In this document: in pieces, positions 39,901-51,715 of the stretch | Numbering within the stretch: position 1 is the first letter of the stretch | Layout of the letters: each line of letters starts with the position of its first letter | DNA from: Panax quinquefolius | Taxonomy: Eukaryota; Streptophyta; Magnoliopsida; Apiales; Araliaceae | NCBI GenBank assembly: GCA_020205615.1 | Contig: CM035171.1 | Span: 5,507,601-5,571,600 of the forward strand | DNA: 64,000 nucleotides | Reading direction: 5' to 3' | Notes under the pieces: generated by a model | What the model saw: the letters and a program-made list of their open reading frames with translations, nothing else | Told to the model about the DNA's origin: nothing | Database searches by the model: none | Made by a program: the position numbers and the translations under genes

Positions 39901-42015
39901 TGCGCAACATCTTGAAAAAGGTGAAACCTACCAGGGACCAGCAGTACTCGGAATTGCGATGGTATCTATGGCAGAAGAGCTGGGCCTTGAAATGGCGATT
40001 CGCTCATTAGAGCATCTTTTACAGTATGGAGAGCAGAATATCAGAAGGGCAGTTCCATTAGCTCTTGGTCTCCTTTGCATTTCAAACCCCAAGGTACCAT
40101 GCATTTGTGATGACTAGATAGAGTACTCGAGAGATTAGGGAATTGAGTTTGACTTGCGAACTTCGATTAATATGCATGGCTGATTCGCTTGTTAACTTTG
40201 TGTTTTGTCCAGGTCAACGTTATGGACACACTAAGTCGACTTAGTCATGACACAGATACAGAAGTAGCAATGGTACTGTGATAGGACAGTTTAACATTAA
40301 TTGTTATTGCTTCTACCAAAAAAAAAGGAAGAAAAAAACAGAAAAAAAACGTACATTTTTGTTGTTTTTGTTACTGCTAAGAGTTCTAATACTACTACTT
40401 CTAGCTGAAAGCCAGAAACATTTTTTTGATCTACAGGCTGCTATCATCTCCTTGGGGTTGATAGGTGCAGGCACCAATAATGCTAGACTAGCTGGCATTC
40501 TTCGGAATCTTTCAAGTTATTACTACAAAGAAGCCAGCCTTCTCTTCTGCGTAAGTCTTCCTTATGAGCGCACCGAGATACATGTTCTTATCTTCATGCA
40601 CACTTCCTGTATTTCTTTCTTAGGGTAGAGCTTTCTTGTGGAAATATAACAATTTGTAATTATGTCTTGTTCAGGTGCGAATTGCTCAAGGTCTTGTTCA
40701 CATGGGAAAGGGATTGTTGACTCTTGCTCCATATCACTCCGAACGGTCCTTATTATCCTCGTATGTATATATTTTAACAAAGTTACTTTGACCCTAAGCT
40801 TATATAACGTAAAATATAGTTTAACTGGTTCACTTAAGTTGGATTTTGCCTTGGAGATTTGATTTATAACGGTTCTTTTCTCCATGGATTGTTTGCCTTT
40901 GAGTCTTGATTTATTACGGTTCTTTTATCCATGGAATGTCCAAAAACAATAGCAAACAAGCTTGAAAGTCCTGGAGAGTTAAGTTATATGCAAAAGAAGC
41001 ATCAGTGTGTTCTAGAGTAACTTTTCTAAGTTTGTAGTAAGAAAGGATATGATTTAGATAGAGATGGTGGTTGGGGAGGATCTATGCATCTGATTCTATC
41101 TAGTTCTTCTACAGCCCGTATTGAGTTGACTCGAGAGTGGGCAATTATTTGGAACAAAATCAGTCCAGCTTATGGGAGCTGGTTTTTTTTCCCCGGGCAT
41201 TCTATTGGTGTCAACAGATATGGATCAAGATTTGAGGCTCATGCTCTGATTCATATTAGTTTACTAGTCTTTTTGTAAATAAATCTTTTGTCGTAGTGTG
41301 TTCAGAAGGGATAGCACATAAAATAGGCATTATTTTGATCGAGTACGATTTGAACTTTCAAGAATAATCAGAACATTAGACATTATATATCTTAGCTGTT
41401 CAGAATGGATAGGAAATTGATTATGCTGCTTGTATAATTTTGCCACCTTTTTTCTTGCTCTTCTCCAGGACGGCACTGGCTGGCATTGTAACTTTACTGC
41501 ACATTTGTCTTGATATGAAAGCCATCATTCTGGGAAAATATCATTATGTTCTTTACTTCCTTGTTTTGGCAATGCAGGTGAGTTATCAGTCTGAAACAGC
41601 TTATTATCATGTTTACTATTGTTTGTTCATTTAGGCCCCTCTTTCCAGTTGTTTAATCTGTCGTCTGTGTCTAATTTATCAGCCAAGAATGCTGTTGACC
41701 GTGGATGAAAATCTAAAACCTCTGTCGGTTCCTGTTCGGGTGGGCCAAGCTGTTGATGTTGTTGGCCAGGCAGGTCGACCCAAGACCATCACTGGTTTCC
41801 AGACCCATTCAACCCCCGTTCTTTTGGCAGCTGGCGATAGAGCTGAACTTGCAACAGAAAAGTACTAAAGTTTCCCCCATGAGGAATTTTGCTTGTTTCT
41901 TGTTGCTAAAAGTTACTGACATATTAGCGGTTTGTGCAGGTATATTCCCCTCTCGCCCATTTTAGAAGGCTTTGTCATCTTGAAAGAGAATCCGGACTAC
42001 AAAGAGGATATCTAA
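29927..42015 (+). CDS. RPN1A: 26S proteasome non-ATPase regulatory subunit 2 (RPN1/PSMD2)
   Basis: Scaffold of the 19S regulatory particle base; binds ubiquitin-like shuttle proteins in cytosol and nucleus. The 25 exons are 29927-30040, 30162-30262, 30371-30491, 30575-30634, 30919-30986, 32399-32441, 33518-33583, 33763-33801, 33885-33967, 35415-35529, 35766-35840, 36218-36376, 37776-37877, 37964-38068, 38152-38292, 38385-38489, 38738-38959, 39688-39801, 39878-40093, 40213-40272, 40437-40550, 40675-40760, 41469-41577, 41683-41861 and 41940-42015. All introns are GT-AG and frame is kept throughout, giving 890 residues, about the known plant length. A KEKE-like basic/acidic stretch ([14 protein letters not shown]) lies near residue 25. 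The [20 protein letters not shown] region and the proteasome/cyclosome repeats ([61 protein letters not shown]) are intact, as is the end [10 protein letters not shown]. The ATG at 29927 matches the usual MAP start. Probably functional. Confidence 0.97.
30987..32398 (+). other. RPN1 intron 5, long, with repeat-derived DNA
   Basis: At 1.4 kb it is far longer than neighbouring introns. About 31930-32030 contains CGCCTAGAGG, GGGCCTAGGTGAGTCGGGGGGCC and similar words, as seen in some plant MITE families. No coding sequence recognised. Confidence 0.45.
36405..37084. mobile_element. hAT-type non-autonomous element in RPN1 intron 12
   Basis: A 680-bp element with terminal inverted repeats TAGGATTGTAAACGG (left) and TAGGGCTGTAAATGG (right, inverted). 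It is flanked by a perfect 8-bp direct repeat CATATATG (36397-36404 and 37085-37092). Subterminal regions are dense in ATCCGTAT/GGATAT words in both orientations, and a TA array lies inside. The 8-bp duplication and TAGGG-type ends are hAT hallmarks. No transposase is present. It lies 28 bp downstream of the exon 12 donor. Confidence 0.85.
37277..37320 (+). repeat. GGGA repeat in RPN1 intron 12
   Basis: About ten GGGA/GGGGA units end in a G run on the transcribed-sense strand. Several closely spaced G triplets give G-quadruplex potential in the pre-mRNA. Confidence 0.8.
39061..39687 (+). repeat. Tandem duplication in RPN1 intron 17 that copies the 3' splice site
   Basis: Copy 1 (39061-39376) and copy 2 (39377-39687) both start TACTTTGCATGGTG and both end GGTGTCAAACAG. 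Copy 2 ends exactly at the real acceptor before exon 18 (39688). Copy 1 therefore carries a second, equivalent acceptor at 39375-39376. Small indels separate the copies. If the first acceptor were used, the mRNA would meet a TAA seven codons later. Confidence 0.92.
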
Positions 42016-43665
42016 CTAGTTTTTGATTACAGATCAAGTCTAACCTTTTGTATCTTGCAACTTTTTCCATCCTTGGGTCACCCAAACCAACTTATAATAA
42101 CTATATAGTGAGGGTGTACAGCCCTAGGCCGTAGCTTTTATTTATAGAATGCCATTGAATTTTATGCGTCAATGTGTTTCGTATCTGTGGAAATATAAAT
42201 TTTAATATCTACCACTTTTAAGAGAAGTGTTCTTGATAGGATGAGTTTTCATTACTGTTTTCTTTATAAAACCCACAATTTGCATATGCCCTTTTTGTTG
42301 TCGGTGCTTCTATTGCCCAACTTATGCTATTTTATTTTGGTTTCTCCTTGTTTTATGCTATGAAATTTTTAAAACAAATTATATTACTCCGGTGCTTCTA
42401 TTGCCCACGTTATGCTATTTTATTTGAGTTCTTCTATGTGGACATGAAAATTGAACACAAATGTATTTGAATTGTACCTATTTATATTTTTATTCATGAG
42501 GTTAAAATTTAAATACACTCATGTTCATATAGTGCTTTTGATTTTATTTGGTTTCTTGTCTTATACTATGATTTTTTTTAAAAAGATTTTATTCCTCTAT
42601 TTTCAAAATATAAGATTATTATTAATTTTTTAAAATTAATATAAGTTATTTTTAAATTTAAAATTAATATAATTTTAATAATATTAGTTGATAATATGGT
42701 AAACTATTTTAAATGTACTATGATGAATGTTGTAAAGGTATTATTTATTGTAATTTATACTTTTAATGAACATTCAATTTTATTTTTAAAAATATTTTAA
42801 TTTTATTTTAAAAATTAATAATAATTTTATAATTTAGAATGGAGGAATAGTATTTTTTCCCTACCAAATTCAATTTTAATGAAGAGGCCAAAAATTACTA
42901 GCATAGGAGGCCAAACAACAACGATTATAATCACAGGGTTGATAAACAAAGGGAAAAGGGAAAAGGGAAAAGGGGAAAGCGGGAGGGGTGTTTGATAAAA
43001 CAATCAAATAGTTTTGAATGTTTAAATAATTTGAATAAGTTGATTGTTAAAGAATTCTGAATATTGAATGAAAAAAGTTGTTTAATAATTGACATATCTG
43101 AAATATATCTGAATAACAAATTATTATTATTTTACTCTTCTGAAAAAGTTTAAAATTATTGTAAATTTATTTAATATTATTTAATATTATAAAAAAATTA
43201 AATATAAAATACTTCATTCAGCAGTCATTTAGCCCATCCAGTAAAAATAATAATTACACTTGGCCATTCAACTCAAAACTAATATCGATTCAGCGATTTT
43301 TATTCAAAACAAATACATCAGCCATTCAGATCCACATTGATAACCAAAACACTTAACCAAATGGAAGATTATATTAACCCCCTAATCACTTAACCAAAAG
43401 GAAGATTATTAGTTTGTGATAGCATCACTTATATTAAGCATGGAATAGGACATGCACTTAATTTGGATAGTAAGTTATAATTCTCCCTTCCCAAACACTT
43501 CCCCAGGGCCCAGAGTACCATTTTTTTTTCTTCATTTTTTGGGGGTCAATTATTCCTTATCTAGGGCTAGGGTTTTAGCTTATCTTCAAACAAGAGTAAT
43601 ACGCTGAAAAACCCCATCACTAAAAACTGTTTTCTCAAATCTCTAGCATTTTCACGCTCATCAAA
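42016..43665. other. Intergenic DNA between RPN1 and the NFD6-like gene
   Basis: RPN1 3' UTR, a short direct repeat (GGTGCTTCTATTGCCCA at about 42302 and 42391), AT-rich DNA, a purine tract of GGGAAAA units at about 42950-42980, then the NFD6-like promoter/5' UTR. No gene seen. Confidence 0.6.
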
Positions 43666-45545
43666 ATGTCCGTCGCTGCTAGATCCGTTTTTCGAGCAGC
43701 CTCGGTGCGTAACGGTGCCGCCAAGATATGTTCCGGAGCCAAAGCCCCTCGATCTCCTTTTCGGATGTCCACCAGAAAACCTCTCTCACATCGCATCTTC
43801 AGGTAATTACACATAAATACACATACCTATGCCCAAATCCAAGTATGCAATTATGTATATATACTGAAATATTTTTTCTTTTGAAGCTGTCCTGCTGAAA
43901 TGAGTTCGATGCAACCGTTCCACACGGCGACTGCTTCCGCGTTAATGACTTCGATGCTCACTCTCTCACGCCGTGGTTACGGTTGGCTTCCTGAAGGTAG
44001 GTTTCGCTCCAATTTTGTGTTTTTTTATTTATTAGCTTGTTGTATTCTAGTAATTTATAATGGCTGGTATAAAAAGTTTCTAGGACTCTGCGAATTGGTG
44101 AGGCGGTGCCCTTCCATCTATATTTCAAAAACTCGCTCAGACATACTTAAATCAGAAAATAAATACTCCCTCTAGGCTGATTTTTTTTGGCACACAGTTT
44201 AAGAAAATCAGTTTAAGTGTCAATTTTTTAACATAATTTTTCCCATATATCCCTTAATATGGAATTAATGAATAAGTTAATTACTCCTTACTTATACTCT
44301 CAACTTCATTGATTGACGTGTATTGACCATTAAAGTCCATAACCATATAACTTTAAACAAAGAGAATACAACAACATTAAATGTGGTGATAAAAATAATG
44401 ACATTGAATGTTGTTTTTTCAAAAAAGAGTAATGGTTGAATATTTATTATAAGGGCATAAAAGTAAAACAATGAACCAACTAAATTTTATAAATAGTAAG
44501 TAGCCTATATATTGGGACATTTCAAAATGGAAAATCAGCCTATAACTATGGGACAGAGGGATTATAAGAGAAAAAGAAAGTGAAAGCTCTCTTGCAGAAA
44601 ATCTAAAGAATTTACCATTTTTTATCATTTTTATCATCTCATGGCAGTACAATAATCATTACTTAGTTGCCTGGGTTTAATTTTGCTCAGTGTTCAATAA
44701 AAATTAAACGATGTATCAATTTAAGTGACTTTCCCAAGTTACACTTTAAGACTCATGGGGTATGTGTGGACAGTATCATTGTACATCTTGTCCTTGATTA
44801 TCATTACCAGGAGTAACTGGTTATTGTATTCTTGCCTTCACACCTAAACTACTTCCCTGATAGCTTATACTATTTTTTCCCCTGCAAACATAAAGCACTA
44901 TTAGCTGGAAGATGCCTTACTAAATTGTATTATTAAAGTAAGAGTGTTTTAATAGTTTCATCTCATGAAGTTTTATCCCATTAAACTCCGGAGGGATTAG
45001 GGATTTTCTCTTATATCCTGTTTACTTGTACGCTTGCCTGTAATTTCAAAACTGAAGTTTTTGCTAAATAGGTTGCCTAACCTATATGGATTTTCTCTTG
45101 ATTTAGGTATCTAGCAAAACTTTGTAGGACCTTCCTTGATGTCTTGTTACTCCTTTCAAGTATCTGGTAAGTTAAGAATTTACTGGATAGTATCTTAAAA
45201 ACCATTAGAAATGTAACAGAATTTGGGATCTTCCTCTTCACACGTCAAAGCTTTTTAATTTTGGGAAACATAGATGTTAGGTTCAACGAAATAAACAATA
45301 CTATCATAATATCTCTTTTTGTTAATTACCACTTCTCCTTTTCTCCTTCTCCCCTTTACCTGGATGGGCACTTACTGGGCCTAAAACTGGTCTAGTATCA
45401 TATGATGATGCCCTAGTGAAAACTGTTTTTTTTTTCCTTTATGTCTGAAAAGTAAGTCTGTTTTCATTCTCTCTTTCCTATTGTTTTAATAAAGTAGCAC
45501 ATGCTTCAATGTTCTCCTGTTGTAGGCATTGACAAGACTAGATGA
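43666..45545 (+). CDS. NFD6: NUCLEAR FUSION DEFECTIVE 6-like mitochondrial protein
   Basis: A small protein of 88 residues from exons 43666-43802, 43887-43996 and 45526-45545. The N-terminus (MSVAARSVFRAASVRNGAAK) is rich in Arg, Ser and Ala and lacks acids, like a mitochondrial presequence. SPFRMSTRKPLSHRIFR and FHTATASALMTSML are the conserved blocks of the NFD6 family, followed by SRRGYGWLPEG and the tail GIDKTR. In Arabidopsis NFD6 is needed for polar nuclei fusion in the female gametophyte; its molecular role is not known. The last exon encodes only six residues. It was placed because it restores frame and gives the family's usual short charged tail. It lies between RPN1 and reticulon B17 as in Arabidopsis. 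Intron 2 holds a MITE. Confidence 0.85.
44166..44562. mobile_element. Stowaway-like MITE in NFD6-like intron 2
   Basis: It is flanked by TA on both sides (44164-44165 and 44563-44564). The ends are CTCCCTCTAGGCTGATTTT and, inverted, ATCCCTCTGTCCCATAG followed by GGCTGATTTTCC. AT-rich, no coding capacity. TA target and CTCCCT ends fit Stowaway. Confidence 0.7.
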
Positions 45546-46005
45546 AGATGGAGATGCAACTACAGACTTGGCTTTGTTTATGTTTTAATGTTTCAATAGT
45601 ATAGGTTTGTTGGAATATTTCAAGTTTAATAATGAAACAAACATGAATTCTGTGTGGATTGATAGTTTTGATATACAATTGCTCTTTTGTAGAAATTGTT
45701 AAAGGATCCAGTGGTTTATATGATGCTCTCCTTTGTTGAATGTTTTTGTGTAGTTTGAATACTTTGATTGTACATTCCGATATTATTGCATACCTTGGAA
45801 TCAGTTTGCAGCTTTGGGAGTTTTTGTTAAAAGTGGACAAATTGACATCGTTTTTGCCATGTTCTTCCCCTTATATGGTTGTACTGGGTCAGAATTTCGA
45901 AAAGATAAAAATTGTACATCTACAATTGCTAATTGTTGACATCTTATGTAGGTTATAGTTATCATAGTTGAACGTACTTATTAATTATTATTTTTATGCA
46001 ATCAG

Positions 46006-46010
46006 CTTGA
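46006..46010 (+). other. Possible alternative last exon of the NFD6-like gene (early stop)
   Basis: After an AG at 46004-46005 the sequence CT-TGA would join to the phase of exon 2 and give one Ala and then stop (83 residues). Its surroundings (ATCAGCTTGAAATGATGATGG) look like a decayed copy of the exon at 46324. Confidence 0.3.
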
Positions 46011-46323
46011 AATGATGATGGTTGTTGAATATTCAGAGGATTCAAGAATTTTATGTACAAGCTACATTCTAAGCTGTGCCAACAAAAGGAGACTCTGAAT
46101 GAGCTGCAGAGTAGCTAAGATGTTCTTCTGAGCTTCATAAGTTAGATGATTTACTAATCCTGTTATGTTACTTCCAAGACTTGCAAATATAGCTTTGTTT
46201 ATCTGACGACTGATGCACAATGTGCTTTTGACATATTGGTTGTGTTCTATTTGTTTTAGTAAATTGCTATTAATTGTAATAAGATTGTCAAGACATCATA
46301 CTGATTTCTCGCATATCAATCAG

Positions 46324-46343
46324 CTTGCAATGACGGTGTATGA
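46324..46343 (+). other. Likely alternative last exon of the NFD6-like gene
   Basis: Acceptor ATCAATCAG ends at 46323. Joined to the exon 2 donor at 43996, the next codons read ACNDGV and stop, giving again 88 residues. Tails of the type ACNDDV occur in some annotated NFD6-like isoforms as I recall, so this is probably a real alternative 3' exon. Not proven without transcripts. Confidence 0.5.
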
Positions 46344-47572
46344 TGATGACTCAGAGACTCGTCAAAGCTTTTGTTCAAAACTCCATGCTTCTCTTAGGCG
46401 GCGGGTGATGAATTAACCAGAAGTATTCTTAGAGATACCTTTTTTTCATGAAGTTTTCTTGTTCCTCTTAACCATAATTTGGTTTCAACAAAATTCTAAA
46501 GCCATGAGAGATGAATGTATACTATTCACATTTTGCTGTTATAACCTACATGGCTACATTTTTTGTCTCATATTACTTGTAGTTATTCATTGAGCCATTA
46601 TGACTTTTTCTTGGTGATGTTATTTCACCTAAAACCAACTATATTCTTATTCTTCTCTCTCTTGATAGATGGTATCATTTGTATGCTATATGGCTGCATT
46701 GTGTACTTGTATATTTTATTTCTTATTTATCTTACTGAAGCTTGAAGCTTATTAACTATCTGTTGCTCGTGTGAAGGGAAGGGGAAGGGGAAGGGAAGGG
46801 GGGAAGGGAAGGGGGATGTGCTTTTTGTGCAGTGACTTTTCATAGCATACATTAGGAGAAAATTTTATGAAAAGCATTTAATGCTTTAAGTTGGAAGAAA
46901 AGTATCCTTTTTTTGACATTCGTACTCTTTGTTATCTCTTGTTGTGGTTATTTAAAGTTTTTCATTATTTTCAAAATAAAAAAGAACAAATAGAGGTTTT
47001 GTTTTTAAAAACCTTAAACATTTCCAATTAAAAGTAATCACAAACATTTCCCCAAAGAGAAAGGCATCCGTTGATTGTGGAATAACTCCAAGGTTCTGGT
47101 CCAGATCGATCAAAATTTAGGTATTAAAAATAAGAAAAAAAAGAGATGATGAGGGCTTTCATGGATGGATCCAACCAAGATAAGATCCATATCATATTTA
47201 AATAGTAGTCTATTGGTTCAGAGAGGAGAGAGATGCAAGTTTTTGGTGTCAAAAAGGTGGAGTAATATTGTGTTGGTTGCTTCCTACGGAACAGACCTAA
47301 ACAAATTAATGCATAAGAAAAAGTCAAAAATCCAAGTCACCTACCACTACCACCATCACCAAGTTCCGTTCCTTTCCTGTCCTGTCATCACCTTTAATTT
47401 GCTTGCTGCTTCCAGGAACTAACGTTAACATTCAGCCTCCTACTATATTTATGTGTATATCTATATGTAGTATATATGTATATCTTCAAGGCCACTTTGA
47501 GAACACCCACAATTAACAGGCCAAATTATGTATTCCGCCTAATTAAAAAATCACGTACCCCCAGCTAGCTAG
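46344..47572. other. Intergenic DNA before the VQ gene
   Basis: No gene recognised. It contains a GGGGAA/GGGAA tract at about 46776-46817. Confidence 0.55.
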
Positions 47573-47611
47573 CACGTGTCTATTCTTACTTAAAAGTCTT
47601 TATCTTTGACC
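47573..47611 (+). promoter_or_regulatory. G-box and W-box upstream of the VQ gene
   Basis: CACGTG at 47573-47578 is a core G-box (bHLH/bZIP site). TTGACC at 47606-47611 is a W-box (WRKY site). Both lie 140-175 bp upstream of the VQ start codon, near TATA-like ATATATA at about 47643-47657. The sites are exact matches; their use is inferred. Confidence 0.5.
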
Positions 47612-47747
47612 TAACTCTTGCTGCATACCATATACACCAACCATATATACCATATATAGTTCTATTCTTCCATTCATCCTTTGCAAAGAATCACTAAAAT
47701 ACATCAAACTAGAGCTAGCTATAGGCTATAGCTATACGAGTGAAACC

Positions 47748-48374
47748 ATGTCGAGTCCCAGCAGTGACTGGGTTCAACTTTACCAGCGTAACCTTTCCGG
47801 TCAAGCCCAGACGAAGCCGGCCACTACCGATGCTACCACCACTAGGTCAAGTACTTCTGCTAGTAGTGGCTTGATCCCGGAAGCCGGTCGCGTGTCAAAG
47901 CCTGTCCGCAAGAGATCCAGGGCTTCTAGGCGAACCCCGACAACCCTACTTAATACAGACACTGCAAACTTCCGAGCCATGGTTCAACAGTTCACCGGAG
48001 GTCCAGCCAGTACTCCATTTGCATCAGGTGGTCATTACCCTAGTAGAGCAAACGTCAACTTTGGGCTCGGGACAAGTCAACAAATTGTGAACCCTAATGC
48101 AGTCATGGTTCCTAGGGCTGGGGCTGGGGCTGGGGCTGGGGCTGGGGCTGGGGAAGGGATTAATTTTGTACAGCTCCAACAGTTTCAAGAGCAGCAATAC
48201 ATGGTTTCAATGAATAACAGTACTACTAGTCATTGCGGTCAACTTGGGTTTCTTCAAAGCTCTAGAGGAGGTGTGTTGGGGGTCACTGGTGGTATGGAGG
48301 GTACTCATGTTTCCTCATCTGTTAGGTCTTCATCCTTCAACAACCCCATCAACCAGGACAATTACATGTTGTGA
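47748..48374 (+). CDS. VQ-motif protein (calmodulin-binding-like)
   Basis: A single-exon 208-residue nuclear regulatory protein. The VQ motif FRAMVQQFTG lies at residues 75-84, preceded by a basic cluster RKRSRASRR (54-62) and PTTLLNTDTANFRAMVQ, typical of the VQ4/VQ22-type group. VQ proteins bind WRKY transcription factors through this motif and tune stress and defence responses. Residues 124-135 are an Ala-Gly repeat from a GGGGCT microsatellite, probably length-variable. The remainder is low-complexity Ser/Gln/Gly. The ATG at 47748 gives the conserved SSDWVQLYQ N-terminus. It lies between NFD6-like and reticulon genes; I cannot say whether that is ancestral. Confidence 0.9.
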   Translation: MSSPSSDWVQLYQRNLSGQAQTKPATTDATTTRSSTSASSGLIPEAGRVSKPVRKRSRASRRTPTTLLNTDTANFRAMVQQFTGGPASTPFASGGHYPSRANVNFGLGTSQQIVNPNAVMVPRAGAGAGAGAGAGEGINFVQLQQFQEQQYMVSMNNSTTSHCGQLGFLQSSRGGVLGVTGGMEGTHVSSSVRSSSFNNPINQDNYML

Positions 48375-49465
48375 GGAGGACAGGACAAAAGGAAGGAAGT
48401 TAGGTGCTGACTTTTGGGAAGGAATCCATTTCACTACTATATATAATGTATATATGGACTGTACTCCATCACAATTCTAGCCTTAATGAGTTAGCTATAT
48501 TATTATTATTATTATTATTATTATGTTCTAGGATTTCTCTCTTTTTGTATCTATTTGTTGAGTCGTTTTCTCCATTTTTAATTTGCTGTTATGTAAGTTT
48601 TGTTGTTACTCTAGAAGCTAGGTTTTTCAGTGGGGCAGTAATTATGAATATTTGCTTCTTGATAATTTCCAGAGGAAGATGTGATAACATTTACACTAAA
48701 AATGTAAATTATTATCATCATTATTATTATGTAATTATTTTATCTAATTATTACTGTTGTTGTTGTGGTTTGGAATGTATCTAAGTAGTATTCGATGTAT
48801 GTATTTTATCATAATTCGAGTACTGCATCCTTCTTTTTCTTGGTTTCTACATGTTTCAGCTCTAACATGCGGAATACGTTATACCCTTCTTGTTTAATTA
48901 TAATATTACCCCTTTTTAGAAGAGAGAATTGATATTTTCACAAAAAACGATAGTACTGCTATAAGATTTCTTTCACATGAATAATTCTTCTCACCAATAA
49001 ATAGTAAATGAGTCCCACACTTATATGAAATAGATGTGTGAAAATATCAATTTTTACTTGTGAAAATAACAATTCTCTTCACAAAATTTTATTTTCTACT
49101 TTTTGCTTTGGTAGGAGAAATAAGCATGTATGTGGCGGTTTTTCAATAGAGCTATGAAATATTATTTATTTAAAATATGTTGGAATGTGATATTATAATT
49201 ATAAAAAAAAATAATAAAAAATATATAAATAATAAAACAATGAAGACTCTCTATTTTATTTGAATTAGAGATGATCCTAATCCGGTCGGATATATAAACA
49301 CCTGATTCAGATATTCAAATTGACAAATTAAAGGATTTTGATCGGAGTGGGGTGAATCGATGAATGTGAGCTCTGCTCCGGGCCCGCTGGCATGAAAAGA
49401 AGAAAACGATATTCACTACCTCGAGTTTAGTTTCCAAAGTAAAATCTACTACCTTTCTCCAATTT

Positions 49466-49515
<50 letters not shown>

Positions 49516-49868
49516 TAAGTTGAATTTCATATCAGTGTCCCTAAGATTACATATATATATAGTTTGTTGTGGACTTTATATTTATAGTATTACCAATCAA
49601 TAATTTACAGAATAATTATTTTTATTATTAAGTACTCTATAACGCCTGAATCTGGTAAACATTTTCTGATATCCGTTGGATAGCACCAATATTAGTCAAG
49701 AAAGGAGGAGGAGGAGGAACCTTCTATTTGAAAACCACTACTTCTTCACAACAAAACTGAAATGATGTGAATCTCAAGATAATATTGACCGTGGGAATTA
49801 GAAAATTAAAAGGTCAATAAACATGATTGTATAACTGACACTAATTATAAACCATGATTACCGGGACA
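48375..49868. other. Intergenic DNA after the VQ gene
   Basis: 3' UTR with an ATT repeat (about 48502-48523), then AT-rich DNA including a TA array at about 49470-49511. A small MITE-like inverted repeat at 48918-49085 is listed separately. No gene seen. Confidence 0.55.
48918..49085. mobile_element. Short MITE-like inverted repeat
   Basis: The left end AGAGAGAATTGATATTTTCAC matches, inverted, the right end AGAGAATTGTTATTTTCAC, with a second partial match inside. About 170 bp, non-coding. No clear target duplication. Confidence 0.45.
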
Positions 49869-49873
49869 ACACG

Positions 49874-50539
49874 TGTTAACGCCAAGATCTTTTGTCACGT
49901 TCCAATCACGTAAGACGCCTTGATCTTGCACAGTAAACACGATAAACACCACAAGTTTGATTTGGCCGGTTCCGTGAGGATAAATTTCGCGCGTGAAGTC
50001 GATGAACGTGTTCATAAGGTTATCAAAATAGAAATACAGAATGCTTAAAAGTGTATTGAGAGAGATAATAATAATTCTTGAGTGTATATATGATTATTAA
50101 TTCATAAAATGTGTGTGTACATACCTCTTGAACACTTCCTCATGTTTATACTCTATTTTCCTGGATTATAGTCGCCACCCACTACTACCCCGACACACCC
50201 CTCGATCCGATGGGTTCTAACTGATCGCATGTAGTTTATCCATTACTTTTGGTCATCGTTTCCACCGGCCAGTCGGTTATAATCCCATCCACATTAATCA
50301 TGGCGTGTTCTCTCTCAACCAACACGCTTTTTCATCATTCAAGTCAAAATAATAGATATTAAAATGTCCAAAGGATCAACCCACCTGACCGAATCCTACT
50401 TTTATAAGTCAAAATGGAAATAATAGGATAAACCTACCAATGACTTTTTATATTCAATAATAAAGGCCCAATAGATTAATTAAACGAAGAAGTTTCAATC
50501 TACCCTACCTAAACGGAGAAAAAATATCATGACCCAACA
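49874..50539 (-). mobile_element. Solo LTR, same family as the retrotransposon at 61703
   Basis: The reverse complement runs TGTTGGGTCATG...GGCGTTAACA and aligns along its whole length with the LTR at 61703-62358. Shared words include CTATTGGGCCTTTATTATT, GGTTGATCCTTTGGACATTT, AATGTGGATGGGATTATAA, TGTGGTGTTTATCGTGTTT and AAGATCTTGGCGTTAACA. It is flanked by a perfect 5-bp direct repeat ACACG (49869-49873 and 50540-50544). No internal region is present, so it arose by LTR-LTR recombination. Confidence 0.93.
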
Positions 50540-50578
50540 ACACGCATTCAACTTGGACAAAGAGATAGCTAGTTTATC

Positions 50579-50796
50579 AAGTTAACTTCATGCTAATCAT
50601 TATCATTAGCAGGCTCTAATTACCTATTAATTCCTCAAATCAATCTAAAGGTAAAACGCAAATTAACCCTCCCTCTACTTAAGTTAACTTCATGCTAATC
50701 ACTACCATCAGCAACTATAACAGGCTCTAATTACCTATTAATTCCTCAAATCAATCCAAAGGTAAAACGCAAATTAATTAAACCTCCCCCTACTTA
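50579..50796. repeat. Tandem duplication, unit about 102-116 bp
   Basis: 50579-50680 and 50681-50796 both begin AAGTTAACTTCATGCTAATCA and share CAGGCTCTAATTACC, then AATTCCTCAAATCAAT and GGTAAAACGCAAATTAA. Non-coding. Confidence 0.88.
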
Positions 50797-51715
50797 ATTC
50801 ATCCACCAAATATTTAGCTGCTTCTGTAACCTCAACACACACGTCACCATTTGTCAACTCATAGAGATCCCATAAACATGTCAATTTTTGCATTACTCAA
50901 AATAATCGGCTTCAACAAATCAACTGCACATAAAACTAAATAAATTTGTTGTGTTACTTAAAACTAAATAAATTTGTAGCTGACTTGAATTTTAAACTTT
51001 TATAAATTGACTAGAAAAACAATTAATAAAAAAAATTTCCTGAAATGATAGGAGTTTATTTTTTTTAAAAACAAGTATGGTTTTTTATTTTATTTTACCA
51101 AAAACATAAGTGATTAGTAATGTTTACTAATCTTTCTGTACTTTTTTTTCCCTAATTCTTTAACCGACTAAAGTTACTAAATAGTTACATATTATTTAGT
51201 TTCTAAGTCAACAAATTACCACCCAATACAATTTATCCAATCCTTCCCGTGAAGCTGGTTTTAGCAACTAGTGTAATTATTGTGAACAAATACCTGTCTA
51301 ACCATTGGATAATGTTCTGGATTTCTACTATTTAGCTAACCATTATAATCAAAATAATTGCATATTATCTAAATTTAGATAATATTTACGCATAAATAAT
51401 AATATAATAATTGCAAAAATAATCTAATAATCTAACTAGATGAATGTTCCCGTCAACTTTAACATCCAAGTATACAAGTATTTTTTTGAAAAACATGATT
51501 TCCTCTATATGTCACTATTTTCTCTATTTTTACATGACAATTATGTTGAATAACAATTTCAAAACTAATAATAAATTACTATGGCATAAACGAAAATAAT
51601 AAATATTAAAATATTGCAAACCTATCAAGGGAATATACAGAGCTTTTTCTGATTTATACAAGTCATATACTTAACATAGAAATGGAATGGGGCCGTGTCT
51701 GAAGAGATGTTAGTT
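50797..51715. other. Intergenic DNA, 3' side of the reticulon gene
   Basis: AT-rich with no coding signal; includes the 3' UTR of the reticulon gene on the minus strand. Confidence 0.55.
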
